64,000 bases of DNA, taken from Hypholoma sublateritium FD-334 SS-4 (Eukaryota > Basidiomycota > Agaricomycetes > Agaricales > Strophariaceae). The stretch's first letter is position 1. Every line of letters starts with the position of its first letter. Position numbers and translations under genes: made by a program. This document shows, one piece after another, positions 12,026 through 24,506 of this stretch. The DNA is taken from the NCBI GenBank assembly GCA_000827495.1, contig KN817588.1:24354-88353 (forward strand), read 5' to 3'. The notes under the pieces are model-generated. The model was not told the origin of the DNA. It saw nothing but the letters and a program-made list of their open reading frames with translations, and ran no database searches.

Positions 12026-12570
12026 GATTGTTCAACGTTGTTGTCAGTTGAATTTGATGGGAACGTCCCGTGATGAAGGAAGGGATGAAGACGGAGCACG
12101 TCTGGTGACTCTGGTCGTGTACTTAGGGCGGAAGCCAACCTGGATATGAGCAATGCTCAATATTCACTGGACGTGATGGTCTGGTCGTACGCCGACTAAA
12201 GTGATAATGGCATAATAATATTTGAGCGTATGATACTTCAAGTGGATCGTTTGATATTGATGATGTATGTCGATGAGCGGTTGTAGACATGGCTTGTACA
12301 GAACGGGATAAGTGCCACGGCAGCCACGCAGGGCCCCGTGTACGGTAAGGGAAAGCGAAATTGCTACAACCATACATGAAGAGCATACTTGAAAATGTAT
12401 CAATTAGCATACAATAAAAGTACAGGAAAGGCATTGAAGTGAACGAAAGGAGAGAAAAGCCATCAAAAACATACCACCCATATACAAACGGCAAGCGGCC
12501 TCTCAAGGGGCACGCTTTCTACAGTGAGTGGGTGCTGCACTGCCTGCGCTTCGTGCTGTACATGGAAATC

Positions 12571-15500
12571 CTAGCCGCGGCGGACGACCAGCGCGCGCTT
12601 CCTGGAGCGCTGCTGCTGCACGGTGGCATCGGCTCTCACACCTATACCTGCCGGGCCCGGGATCGCAGCAGCTGGCGGTTCAGGGAGTATGATCTGCCGG
12701 GGCTGAGAGCGTCGCAAAAGCGGCGGTACCCCTGCGCCCGCCATCGCCTGCGGTGTAGCGCGCGCCGGTAATCGGTCCTGTCGGCGTCGTACAATTGCAG
12801 GCGCCAGTGCTGGGGGTGCATGCACAGCCGCCGGGGCCGCCCCCGGATACAACCCCGCGAATAGGTTGAACCCAAAAGGGGGCGGTGGCGCAGCGGCGAC
12901 TTGTGCCTGCTGCTGCGCCACATAATCCTCGGCGCGTTGCCGCCGCTCTACCTGTAGACGCATCAGTTCCGCGTGTCCCCCAAGCGCTATGTCGAAGGGA
13001 TTCACAGGCAGTTGCACCTGCTGCGCCTGGGGAGGCGGCTGGAACGGCGGCAGCGGCGGGCCCGCTCCCCACATCCTAGCGTCCATCCCGTAGCCCATGG
13101 GTACGGGTTGTTGAAGCATGCGCAGGACGGGGAAGACGTTGTGCTGCGGGGCCGCTGCGCGCAAGGGCATGGCGGGGAGCACCCTCCCGAGCATACCCCC
13201 AAACCCGCGCCACATCCTGCCGCGAGCGCTCTGCACGGCAGGCGCGGCAACGACGGGCACTTCGACCGCGATCTCCGCCTCGACGGCGTCCGGGTGCGCC
13301 CGCTTGTACGCCGCCGTCGCCTCTGCGGCCGCGGCGCGCACCTCGTCCGCGTGGCGCTCCTCGACGTTGTCCCAGAGGCGACATTTTCCCACATTCATGC
13401 GAGACGTCGAAGCGTGCCCGCGGGGGGTCTACACAGTGAAGGAGGTCGGGACGCGCTGAGTGAGTGCTGAAGGTGGATGGGAAGGCCACGCACCTGGTCG
13501 AAGTGCTCGTAGCCGGTGATGACCGCGCGGCACACGTAGCACGAGAGTGTCCGACACGTCGGGCATGTCATTTTGTTGCACTGTACGGCATGGAGCGTCA
13601 CCGTCAGCGTTACATATATATGAAGAGGGCGCGGAAACGAGATGAGTTAGAGCGGGAAGCAGTGAGAAGGGCATGTGCATACGCCTTCGTCCTTGATGAA
13701 TGCCTTCTTGCACTTTGGGCAGTTGCGCATCAGCGCGGCCGCTGTGCTTGTCGTTAGTAGAGTTTCCCTTAAAATCTGTGATCCACTTACTCATAGCCTC
13801 CTCGATTGTATGTCGTCCATCGAGATGTTTGTCGGCCTCCGCTTCTATACACCAGCGATCGTCAGTACCAAAAATAAAGTACTTACAAACATACAACACT
13901 TCCGTCCTTCCCGCCGTGCCCTCACAACCACAGTCACAGCCGCCCATCACCACCTCAACAAACTAACGCGCCGAAAGAAATACCACGCACCGTCGCACGT
14001 CTTCGGCGCATGGTCGCTCTTCTTGCACTTCCTACAGCTGATCACCCCGCATTTCTCGCGGTTTCCGCACCAGAAGCGGTCCGCGGAGGCCCCTCCCTCC
14101 TCCTCCTCCTCGAGGACGCACTTCCACTCGCAGAACGGGCACTCTGCGAGGCCCGTAAGCCCTGCCTGGGCGATCTCATCCGCCTGCGTGAGGCGCTCCC
14201 ACAGTGCGAGCGACGCGGCGGGCAGCGCCCGTGCAAGCTGCGCGGCGGGAAACGGACGAGCGCAGCCCGACGCGTGCATGCACAGGAGAGCCGAGCGCTG
14301 CAGACCGAGTTGTGTGCCCGCATAGGCTTCGACGCACGGCGCGCAGAAGAGGTGCGCCTCAGGGCACTGCACCATCGTGTCCTAGAAGTAGGTCAGCAGT
14401 CGGAAAGGAACACGGAAAACGGCTGGGGCGTACAAATGAGTATTCGCCGAAGCAGCACTGGCACTCTATACCACAGCGGCCGCTGGCGTCGTCAGAATCG
14501 GGGAGAGCGCGTCCCTTCCCCTTGTCCTTAGAGGTGATCCGCCCTATATCTGAGTCTCCCCCGCCTAAATCGTAAGACGTGATCTTCTACACCGAGGAAA
14601 AGGATAATTAAGATAATCGTCAGGAAGATATAGATAGAGAATCCGAGAAAAAAGGGCGAAACTCACAGGTGAATGAGTAACTCCATGAGAATATCCTGCG
14701 GTGGAGCGGTCGGCACCTGCAGCATCGAAGTGCAAGCGTTTCGCGGGGCGCAGTTCATTTTCTAGGTCCTCATCGAAATCACGCGCACGGCGCTTTCCCT
14801 TGTTTTTGCGCCCCGTTCCGCTCCCGCCTGGGTGTCCAGCAAGCCATCCAACGATATCTCCTCGCTCCTCCAGTTGTACATCCGCACCGACATTTCCGCC
14901 GCCTTCGCGAGGCCACACCCCGCTGTCGAATAGCGCTGCGAGGACGTGCCTGGGGGTGTCTGCCCCGTGCTCGGGCAGCTGCGCCGCAACGAGCTGCGCA
15001 AGGTGCGCGCGGTCAATGTCCGGCACTACGTCGATGATCTGCGCCATCGCGGCGGCTGCGAGATCATCAGCAGGCTGTATATGCGGAGGCAGCAAGTCGA
15101 AAGGTAGTGGGGGGGAAGGCCGTGGGACGGGAGCCGGCGGTGTTATTTCAGCTTCTTTGGAAGCGGCGACAGGATCGAAGCGCATATAGGCGTTGGGTGC
15201 ATCCGGTTTGGCAGGCGGTGGGCTGGAATTTCTGAAGCGGCGTAGGGCATGATCTACCCAGGGAGGGTGGGCAGCGAGCGGGAGGTGCGGGGTTACGGAT
15301 GCAGGCTGGGGTATGGTGATAACTTGAATGCCGTTATCTGCTGCAGGACCGGGAGGAATGAGAGATTCAGCGAAAGTTTGCCGCAGGCGACCTGCAGGAG
15401 GGGGCGGAGGCAGACGCGAGGGACCTGCTACCCCGTTGGTGGCTCTCTGATCGAGGAAATCGAACGGGAACGGTTTGAGCGCGAAATGCGGGTCGTACCC

Positions 15501-16052
15501 CTCCAACTCTTCTTCTGTTTCCTCGTCGTATGCATCGGCGTGGATAACTTCGACGACATTTCCCCCCGAAGTACGCAGCACACGTTTCTGAGGGTGCTCT
15601 CCTGCTGGCGATGTTTCTCTGGCTCTTTTTATCGATGTCCGTATATTCGAGCCCAAACCTGACCCTGATGCGACAGCGTTCGCGCGCGGCGTTGTCTGCG
15701 CTTGCACGCGGGTACGCGGTTGTATGCTCTCGTCCGCGTCCGAGTCGTCCAACTCGATGACAATCCTCGGTGCCTGTGGTGAAGGCATTGAAACACGCAC
15801 CGCCCTGCCACGTTCTTCGTCGTCCGAGTCCGTGAGTTCAATCACGGGTCCCATGATCCTCTGGGATGCCTTGGCCCGTGTCGGCGACAGTTGAGCTTTT
15901 TGTCGTGCTTTTGGACGACGTTTGGCAGTGCCCTTAGCGGTGCTTTGCGCTGCGTTCCCTGGCTCACTCACGGCGGCAGGCCGCCGTGCCTCAACGTTAA
16001 CTTCCGGTTCGGGGGACGATGTGATCTCGATGATCGTGCTCGCGCGGAGCAT
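12571..16052 (-). CDS. RBR-type E3 ubiquitin ligase, RNF216/TRIAD3-like
   Basis: RING-IBR-RING ligase: ubiquitin passes from E2 to a RING2 cysteine and then to substrate. The ATG at 16052 starts MLRASTIIEIT. The N-terminal region of about 470 aa is mostly disordered, with three hydrophobic-acidic SUMO-interaction-like motifs near residues 7 (IIEI), 70 (VIELTDSDDEE) and 97 (IVIELDDSD). A helical stretch containing IIDVVPDIDRAHLAQLV resembles the corresponding RNF216 region. RING1 begins CQCCFGEY and continues in the next exon with CPEAHLFCAPC. The IBR has CPFCEW through CGVISCRKCKK. RING2 has CPKCKKAF, then CNKMTCPTCRTLSCYVCR, with the catalytic Cys in MTC, and GYEHF as in RNF216. A Pro/Ala-rich tail ends at 12571. 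Several introns (about 14640, 14390, 13980, 13860, 13620 and 13490) split the domains. Confidence 0.85.
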
Positions 16053-16723
16053 GATGCCAACAGAGCTTAAGAACAGACGAAAACGCGAGTGTTTCTATCC
16101 CTGGCGATTTCTACAAGCGCGTCGTAGCGCCCTGTCGATGGATAACGGCATCTTCAGCGCATGTTTCCATACAAACGATCCCGTAGCGCACCGGTTTTCC
16201 GTCCTTCGCCGTTTTACTCCTGCCGGGTGGCTGAAAGTTATATTTTTGGCTAAGATAGCGGGTACAACGAAAGCGTTATGAGGGGAAAATATTGTTCTTG
16301 GGAATTGGTGGGAAAGAAAGGAGCAAGCGGGCTGTATTTGGTTGGTATTTGGCTGAGGTCTCATCGCCAAATATTGAAAATATTAATCAGCAACTACGTC
16401 ATACATAAGTAATCCGAAAGAAATATGTTAGATCCCCGAGCCTCTACCAGCCTCTCAACCACAATTATAATACTTATCGCGAGCTTGGAGAATCACACCC
16501 TACTGAAGCTCATTCCTATACAAGCTCAAAATTCAACCAAATTTTTGATCATCGCTACCAAGTCGCTCAAGAATCGCTACGTATCAAATCTTGATCAAAT
16601 CCAAATCAAATCCAAATCAAATCACTGTATATTTCCTTCAACATCATAACGTTCCATTCACGCGATATCCATAGCACACAACGGCACTGTTCCGACGTCT
16701 AGACCGTATTGATGTAAAGAATT
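16053..16723. other. Intergenic between RBR and MYND genes
   Basis: AT-rich spacer with a short tandem run of AAATCCAAATC-like units at about 16590-16622. No supported gene. Confidence 0.6.
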
Positions 16724-17954
16724 TCACCTCATGCTCACGAATGAGACGGTCGCAGGCAACGTAGATAGGGCCGAAAGCCCGTCGACACCCACGTACTTTC
16801 TGAGCAATTCCTTGGGCATATGCGTCCTTAATTTGAGCTGATTTTTTTTCTTATCGTCGCGGATGTGAGAATTGATTGCTCTGAGACATACATGATTAGT
16901 TCAGAGATATAGGCATATGATTATTCGCACTGACTTCAAGCAACATTCTGGCGAGAGCGGAATTGTCTTACTTTGTTGAGTCAGTGCCGATACCATAGTA
17001 TATCCTTTTCCAGATTTGGCCTCTTGTACCGCTGCGTCGTGGATGTGCAGAGTGACAGAACTAACTTGGTCCGTGCCCTCCATATGAAAGTCCACAATTC
17101 CAACCGTGTTCCTGCTCGCACCTCCTTCGGATTGTCCGGTCACTGCGGCTTGCCACAACTTCATTCTGCCTTCGTCAATTGCACGGCTGGAGTCCAGAGG
17201 GGTGAAAGTCTTGATTTGAAGCATTCCTTCTGTCCCATCCGGGAAGTCGTCCAATGTGAGCTCGCCGGAGACCAGGCGGGAGATATTCACCATCTGCGCG
17301 GCATCGACGGCCAGGTCGCAGCGGACAATGAGGGGCCTGTCGACGATCATCCCCTTGTGGAGATCGTATGTAAGAACGAATGCCAACTGCATGAAGTACT
17401 GGATATAGTGATTGGCGGTAAATGTGTTGACAAGCTTCACCGTTGCAGCGCCAAACGACTCCGCACAGACTAGCTTGTGTAACGGCCTTCGCAGTATGTG
17501 TCAATAACCTGGAAGAAACTGAAAGCAAAATTGACTTACCATTGCTTCTTCTGGCACTGTCATAACGGTTAGCGAAATGAATACATAACTTGTAGGATAG
17601 ATGTGACACAATGTACAAACCTCTCTAGAGCAGTACGATGCAAGCTTACACTGCACCAGAAAATGAGTACAGAGTGTACATATGGGTAAGATATATTTGT
17701 CGGAAGCTCGCCTTTGCGCAAACGGACAAATCCTTCCCTGGTTCATGACAATACGAGCATAGAGTGGCCGTTTTCTCCCGTTCCTGCTTCATGATTTTTG
17801 TTGGAATCGCCAACTTGCGGAAAGTCGCCTGGTTGTCTGGGTGCACATACTGAATAGTGGGTAAAACTATGCCAGCTTCCTGGTTAGATGGCATGTTCAT
17901 ATGGTGGTAAGGACGTGGAATGTTGCTCGATGGTTGGTCGCTCGTGGGAGTCAT
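16724..17954 (-). CDS. MYND-type zinc-finger protein
   Basis: The ATG at 17954 starts MTPTSDQPSS. Across four introns the finger assembles as CSYCHEPGKDLSVCAK, CKLASYCSRE, CQKKQW and PLHKLVC, which supplies the eight-ligand MYND pattern with Cys and His in place. MYND fingers mediate protein-protein contact, often in transcriptional repressors. Behind it lies the usual Agaricomycete body (TVKLVNTFTANHYIQYFMQ and onward), with a final exon reading AINSHIRDDKKKNQLKLR and a stop at 16724. The first intron (17651-17711) needs a GC donor (AAG|GCGAGC), since no GT nearby keeps the finger cysteines. An earlier TTG at 18002 is in frame, but the ATG is preferred. The gene looks intact. Confidence 0.88.
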
Positions 17955-18699
17955 AGCTGTACTATTAGCGCCCAAGACCGGGCCGGCTGGGAGAATCCTC
18001 AAGCCCGCAGAAGTTGCGTAGTACTTATGTTGTTACTTTGATTGTAATGACAAAATGAAGTTTTTTGCTTCGGTAAGTCCGCTTTTTCCTGCTTGTGAGA
18101 AGGGACTTGCAACCATGACTCGTTTGTTGCTTCACGATCAACGGCAAATGAGTACATACTTGTTCTCAAGAATTGCACTAGCAGATGGAACGGTAGAGAC
18201 GTATAATAGGCGTTGGTATCATTCCTTAAGCGTTCGCTTTAGGTGGTTCCCCAACGGCGAATATTCATCAGATATTCTATCGGTTAGTACGGCTGTTTGC
18301 TTTCATGTATAATTTTTCGTACGTCAGAACTCAGGAAATCTATCAAATAAATACATAGCCGTTCAGAATCTCAACGGGAACAAATTTTCTGCCTGAGCGA
18401 TATGGGAGATACGTATGTATAATGCGTATCATTTATCTGAGAAATTATCTTAAAAGTCCACATAAGAGTGGCTAGCAATCAACTGTACGGGAATTAAATT
18501 GGAGAATTTCGTGATCTGCGGCGAACAGCCATTAGAATCATCACCCATATAAAATCAAGCAATGTTCTTCAAATAAAGTCAGCGCGAGGCGTAAAAATAC
18601 AGCGCGTAGAGCTAGCTGGATAGTGTAAACTCACCCTGAACTCCTGGATATACTTAGTGCGGGAGCGGTACTCCTTCCAGGAAATTCCGCGATCAGACT
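17955..18699. other. Spacer at the core-to-accessory transition
   Basis: A plus-strand open frame at 18055-18312 has no recognisable domain. The rest is AT-rich, with no gene seen. To the right, compact housekeeping-type genes give way to repeats and NACHT-like relics. Confidence 0.5.
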
Positions 18700-19190
18700 A
18701 CGTGTCTGTACTCTGAAGCCCACGCGTCCGCGGACTGCAAAGAGCTACAGGAAGGGAGAGTGAGACACACTGCGTCGCCTCGACAAGGCAGTCGATGATG
18801 CGCGCTGCAGAGCGCGCACCGAGTTTATTCAGTCCCTAGACAACGATTATAGTTATGGGAGAGTCGTGAGGGGAGCATGGTCCATGCTCTCCAGCTGTCA
18901 GAGTGCCGCAGGGCTGCACGATAAGAATATGCAGCTGATGCGTCACCATGCGTGCAAGAACGGCCGGATCTCCGTCGACCGGGCAGCCAACAATCTCGCG
19001 CGCGAGGGGGAAAATAATGTATAACTGGTACGCAGGCGACTGGCTACGTGCGGCGCGACTGTGTCGTGAACGAAGAACATCACCTGCGGCATCCGGGCGG
19101 CGATGCATGAATCAGCGATGCTTTTCACGGCGAGTGCGCTGCGCGTAGGGTTGCGCACCCGTACGCCATAAAGTGAAACAACGCATAGGA
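18700..19190 (-). pseudogene. NACHT-like relic, copy G
   Basis: Broken member of the family described under copies A-F. One minus frame carries NPTRSALAVKSIADSC followed by VMFFVHDTVAP, the stretch that spans the former Walker A and the following strand. A different frame continues with AYQLYIIFPLAREIVG, GDPAVLARMVTHQL and QPCG, matching the AYQLCLxFP, HDPVVLxRSV and LQPL blocks of intact copies. After SPITIIVV, where Walker B should be, there is a stop; further matching text (RIIDCLVEATQ) follows. So there is at least one frameshift and one nonsense change. SIADSC places it nearest copy B. No glycine-lysine P-loop is present here either. No N-terminal motif exon was found. Confidence 0.55.
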
Positions 19191-21931
19191 GTCCGTGGAC
19201 AGTGTCTGTGCGATTTCTGCGCTTAAGCGGCGCCGCAGCCAAAAAAAAGAGAATAGAGCCGCGAGCGGGAAGGAAAAAGGAAAAGGCAAGTGGCGCGCGC
19301 GATACGAGGCGCCTAGCCCTAGCAGCAGGGAAACCGCTCGGGAAGTCGCTTTCCAAGGCCGCGCGGAAGGCCGCACCCAACTTTGTGCGCACGAGCTTGC
19401 CGTCGACGGATGTGCACTGCGCTGCCCGGGCTTCCATGTAAATATGGCCAAAGCCAGACTCATAACTAGCGGGTGTAAGGAATCCTTGACTGTGAATCAC
19501 GTTTGAAACCGTTACGAATAGGTCTCCGTATGGAATATATTTGTCGTCATTGACGCCCGTTGTTAGTAAACTGGGGACGAGGAGGAAGATAAGTTGTACG
19601 CCAAGATGTGTCAGAATTATCGGTTCGACAGGCTGATATTAATCGACCTGATGTTTCTTCATACGCATCAAAGAATGAAATACGCTCTACGAATTAAAAT
19701 ATCCGCTCTGGATCAACGGGGGAGGCAATGAGGCCACTTACACTGTCGCAGTCGTCGCAGGCTTCGACGGCTTTACGATACATGTAGCATCGAAACAATG
19801 TTTTGCAGCCCAGGCACAGGCTAAGTTTGTCATGGAACTTAACATCCTTGCTAGCCAAATATTATCTCGTCGTGTGGCTATTTTAATTTGGTTTTAATGA
19901 CAAGAACTTGGAACTGAGGACACCTGCACACAAGCTATATGATCATTGAAAAAATAATTTGTGTGGTTGCAACTTGCGAGCAAATCTACGTCCTATCACG
20001 CTCAGGGCATCTTGAATCATTTGCTTGCACGTCGACATCCTAACTACTGATCTTATGATCATGGCTGATTATAGGCACGTCTTCAAATGTGTTCGCAAAC
20101 TTTGCACTGGTCTCCGCCAGTTCCGTGAGTCCCCGAAGGCCTCGTGTCGGTCTCCGTATGTCAATATGGACAGCATGTCATGTCAATGATATGCAGGTGT
20201 GAGTAGATGAAGAGATCCGCGGGATTGGGGAAGTAATGTCTAGATACACACTGGGGAATCGGGATCATGTAGAAGAAGATATTCTATGGTGTGCTGAGTC
20301 GTTGTATGGGAATGGGCACTTTTTGCCGAATGATGTTATCGGTCAAGGGTTTAATGCACTCTCACACTGATAGACGTATGATATAATCTTACTAGTTGAG
20401 GTTGGTTCTCTCACATGAATAACGTTCAAAAATATAGCAATAGACAGCTGAATGATTCAGTACTCCACCACTAACATTTTTCGTCGGCCGTCTAAGGCTT
20501 TCCTGACCAGTAGAGAAAAATGCAGACTCGGTGAGAGGTAGCCGAATTGAGTTGTACCTGTTGATGCTATAAAATTCTTCCCAAACGTTTGGATGAGAAA
20601 ACATATAATTACAATGAGATCTCTACCCAAATCATGGACAGGACTCGGGAGCAATACATTCAGCCTGCATGCTCAAATATAATTACCGCCAGTGGGATTC
20701 CGAGCCCATCGGCCTTGAATCCCGCTTCTGACCTTCGAAGCCAAAGTCGTTCAGCTACAGCTTATAATTATAGGCCATCAATGGCCACAAGTACTCTAGA
20801 GCGCAGTGAATACATATTCAATATGACGGGATATATAAACTATTATACAGAGAATTTCGTGGAGCATTCACCGCACTATGCGCACTGGATGCGCGATGGT
20901 TAATCTTAGTCTGATTCTTAGAGGTGTGCTCTGTAGACAGCATTTCATGGACTGATTGCTAGTAGCAAATTATCAGGGGCCTTGATTTAACCGCCAACCG
21001 AGATCATACAAGTACACATTGTAGCGTGTGTTCAGGCTTTGCCAACGTCCTTCCATTGTGGAACATTTGGATGGTATGGCCTTGAATAAACTTGAATACA
21101 AGGGTAGCCACACTTTGCTGCAGAAAATATTTGGGAAATCCATGCAAAACAAGCCGTAAATGCTTTAACTTCTGAAGGAGGAAAAGTTTGGCCCTCGAGC
21201 TTGAAAAGAATAGAGATATCATGGCAGACAAACTAAAGCGCGTCATAATTATAAGTATATTGTTGCGGTGAGACTCTACATAAATGCCCAATGCACTTGA
21301 GGGGTTGATGTTGGCATTTTTGATACATAGATGCTGCCAAATGCAAATACAATAGCTTGTACAGGAGCGAGAACGTCTACTTGTACATTTTCTGATAAGC
21401 ATCGAGTCACTGTTGACAATATTACGGTACATTGTCTGAACCTTATTGCGGATGCAAAGCGAGGAAAGTCCGTGCCACTGGCTGCTCCCTCGAGCGGTGA
21501 TTTGATTAACCCAGATCAATGGGCGTCGATGACGACGTCAGCCCGTCGTATCACGATGAGCGCTGACCCGGAGTGTTTAAATGGTAAATCAATGTGACCG
21601 TGGTGATATGGTAGCGATGGCGCCTATTCATAGGATTCCCGATAGGTACGTGGATGGACAAATAGTATGTGCTATGTATTTCGGTGTTTAATATGTACTC
21701 GTGTCATGTCTCAATAGCAAGGATATCCGCCGTTATGGGGTTGAACAGATATTCGAGGATGTTCGCCGAGTGCTATTTACGTTGTACGAACCTTCACCTA
21801 GCAGGAGTGATGTATCATGTGAACAGTCCTGCAGTTGTCCCAAATTTGAAGGATCGGCGGTTCAACATTCAGGCTGATTGAAATGATCATAGATGATATA
21901 TGATAGCTGACATATTCTAGAGAATCAAGTA
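19191..21931. other. Gene-poor stretch
   Basis: Minus and plus frames of 80-190 residues occur at 19125-19506, 20589-20903 and 21004-21597. None shows a domain, consistent splice pairs or family text. The stretch may hold decayed genes. Nothing can be called. Confidence 0.5.
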
Positions 21932-22621
21932 CTATCATCGACCCACACATCGGACAGCCCTACCTTTCGGACACAATGAATATCTCACCCATTTCTTACT
22001 CCCTCACTCCAATTCTTTTTGGTACGTGNTCTATAGAGTCCTAGTATCATANTCCAGGTGTTTTTACTACAGTAGCTAGCCTAGAAAAAAAGCTGAAAAT
22101 TGGCCTCTTTGTCACGTTTGCCGAGCTGCGCCGTGTCGGAGATTGATTAAACACAGCCACATTGATGCCATTCACACGCCCGGGACGCGTCTACTTTGCG
22201 TCTACTTACTCAACGTCTGCTCAACATCCTCCGAGTCCGAGTCCCTAACTATCATCTACACCAAGCACAAGCACCTCTAATATAAGGTCCACATGCTGTT
22301 CATACTCATGTTGAATACTATACTCACTTTCTTACTATGTAACTTCCATAAATTCTACCAAGTAATTAAATCAAAAATAAATATACATTGTATCTGTTCC
22401 AGTTGTATACATACTGGCTCTCTTAAATACCCATTCTTGAACCTTAGTATACATTGTGTCTATATGAGCTGATAGGTACGCTAATGCGCTCTCGCGCTCA
22501 ACTCCAGCCCAGCTTCTTGCGGCTCGCATGACGTCGGAGCTCGAAATATTCCATTTAAGGAGTGTGACTGATGTGTGACTGTCCGAAAGGTAGGGCTGTC
22601 CGATGTGTGGGTCGATGATAG
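21932..22621. mobile_element. 690-bp TIR element with TA target duplication (Tc1/mariner-like, non-autonomous)
   Basis: The ends are perfect 42-bp inverted repeats: 21932-21973 begins CTATCATCGACCCACACATC, and 22580-22621 is its exact reverse complement. A TA dinucleotide flanks each side (21930-21931 and 22622-22623), the duplication left by Tc1/mariner-type transposases. No transposase frame lies inside, so it would need one in trans. Identical ends suggest recent movement. Two N bases lie inside, at about 22029 and 22052. Confidence 0.8.
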
Positions 22622-22623
22622 TA

Positions 22624-23817
22624 CATAAATTACATCTGTTTGAATCCGCACGATGCGACAAGTATTCGACTGAAAGCGATTCGGAACTGGGCTTTGAATA
22701 AAGAACCAACAAAGCACCTGCAACACCTTACCTTAAATAAAAGACCACAGCCGCAGCCAGCAACTCAGCTGATTGTTCTTGGACATGTTGTCTCTATCAA
22801 CAACCCAGGTAGATGTTGCGATTTATAAGTGAACGAGATGAACTCCATTTGGTTCGATGCTGGCAATGGGGCAATGGTGTAAATTCCCTATTGTGGCACG
22901 CTCAGGGAGATTGACATACGTAACAGGCGCGTATCAATCAGTTGGAATTCAGGGGCGCGATTCAGAAAATTAGGTCCCTGGGAAGTAAGGTAGTGCGGGC
23001 ACCTGTCGTACGAGTCCATGGAGGTCTGAGGGGTGAGTACCCGAAAGCAAGCAAAGTCATTCAGGTCAAGGATTTGGGGTTGCCACTCACCCGTATGAAG
23101 GAGAGTATTGCATTATCGAAGGTCCAGTCTGGCACCTAAACATGTCGCAATATTGTCATAGACATCGTCGACCGTAACCGAAAGTCGGAGATGGCATTAT
23201 TGAATCCAGTCCGGCACTAGCGGCATGACTGCATTGGGGATACTCAGCGAAGTCGGGCAGCCAGGGCAATCATGAGGCGGTGCTGCCCCCCGCATCGAGA
23301 TCGTGATTTGAATCGGCGTCAAAGGATCATGGATGTATCGGCCTCTAGTGAACGTAGGGTTACCTGCACGTGCAGTGAGCACAATATGGATGAGAACGTT
23401 AAAAAAGCTAGGACACACCTTGCTTTTCCTTCCATCCTACCTCTACGACAAATTCCACACTTTGAAAGCAAGTGAAAGTCGTAAAGGCGCAGCCTCATTC
23501 CAGAACAAATACAGTACAGACGCAACAGCTGAACATCGACTCGATCGGGCGAACCAGTAAGACAACGGTATGTCCTTCACAGATATGCCAAATTGAATGC
23601 TCGTTGATGGTACGCTTGTACATTATAACCAGGAATGCCGCAGGAGAAAAATGACAGATTCTCTCCAAGCACCGGAAGCACTGGCATCCAAGTCGATGCA
23701 ATAACGGGTATTCTATGCATACAAAGGGGATCGGTAGCACCCGACACCACCGTCCGGGGTGTTTCCCACCAAGAAACTTTAGGAATCGAGCGAATTAGCA
23801 ATATCTCATCACAAGAG
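22624..23817. other. Spacer between TIR element and DUF6699-like gene
   Basis: A small repeated phrase (GGCATTATTGAATCCAGTCCGGCAC-like) occurs near 23105-23135 and 23190-23218. Otherwise no supported gene. Confidence 0.5.
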
Positions 23818-24506
23818 ATGAAGGCGCAGACATACACCAGGGTCTCCTCGACATCCTCGTCGTCACTCGAGTCTCCGCTAATAGGTCATCCCCGACGCTC
23901 ACCGCACTCTGCGCAACACCCCAGTCGCTCTCCAGAGACACACCTACGCGCGGGAAATATTGAGGTGAGAAAAGGGGTATACGCAGGTTAAACAAACTAA
24001 CACACCATACTGCAATCATTCAGGTTCGCCCTGTACAATCGCCGCCGTCTTCTCCACCTCCACTTCCCCGTATGGGGACGATACAGCTACCCCGACAGTA
24101 CCCAGAAGGGATTTCGCTGAATCCGATCTTGACACGCCGAGCTCTTGGCCAGAGTGCTATCATCAACTGGAACCTAAGTCAGTCTATAACGACAGCGACT
24201 GTGACATCATTCGGTACCGACAGAAGTTGGGCATATCAGCCTGCCACAATCCCCCCTACGCCAGCAGCGACACTTCGCATCGAAGGCCTCGAGAGAGCAA
24301 TTGTAGTGCACTGCTCGTCCGAGGCGCTTACAGTGGCAGATGTTTTGTTGGCTGTCGACCGAGCCACAGAGGGTTGGGCGGTGCGCTGCAGATCTTTTGA
24401 AGGTTTGCAATGGGGAGGCTTGTACGAGAGCCCAGAGGAGGTCGAAGTGTGGCTTGTCGATTTTCGTGGGCGATGGCGATCTTATCGGGGATCTGGATGG
24501 CCCTGA
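23818..24506 (+). CDS. DUF6699-like domain protein
   Basis: Two exons, 23818-23964 and 24024-24506, joined by a GTGAGA/CAG intron in frame. Exon 1 encodes a Ser-rich leader starting MKAQTYTRVSS. Exon 2 encodes a Pro-rich linker and then a compact domain: LNPILTRRALGQSAIINWNL, TPAATLRIEGLERAIVVHCS, LTVADVLLAVDRAT. From family knowledge, Agaricomycete DUF6699 proteins share this order of L-N-P-x-L, W-D/N-L and a beta strand before VxDVL. The function of the domain is unknown. The gene is intact. It is upstream of, and on the same strand as, the metacaspase, about 1.4 kb away. Confidence 0.65.

Noticed and set aside
18836..19500. An intact NACHT-like gene
   Set aside because: Matching blocks lie in different frames, with a stop at the Walker B position, so it is recorded as relic G.
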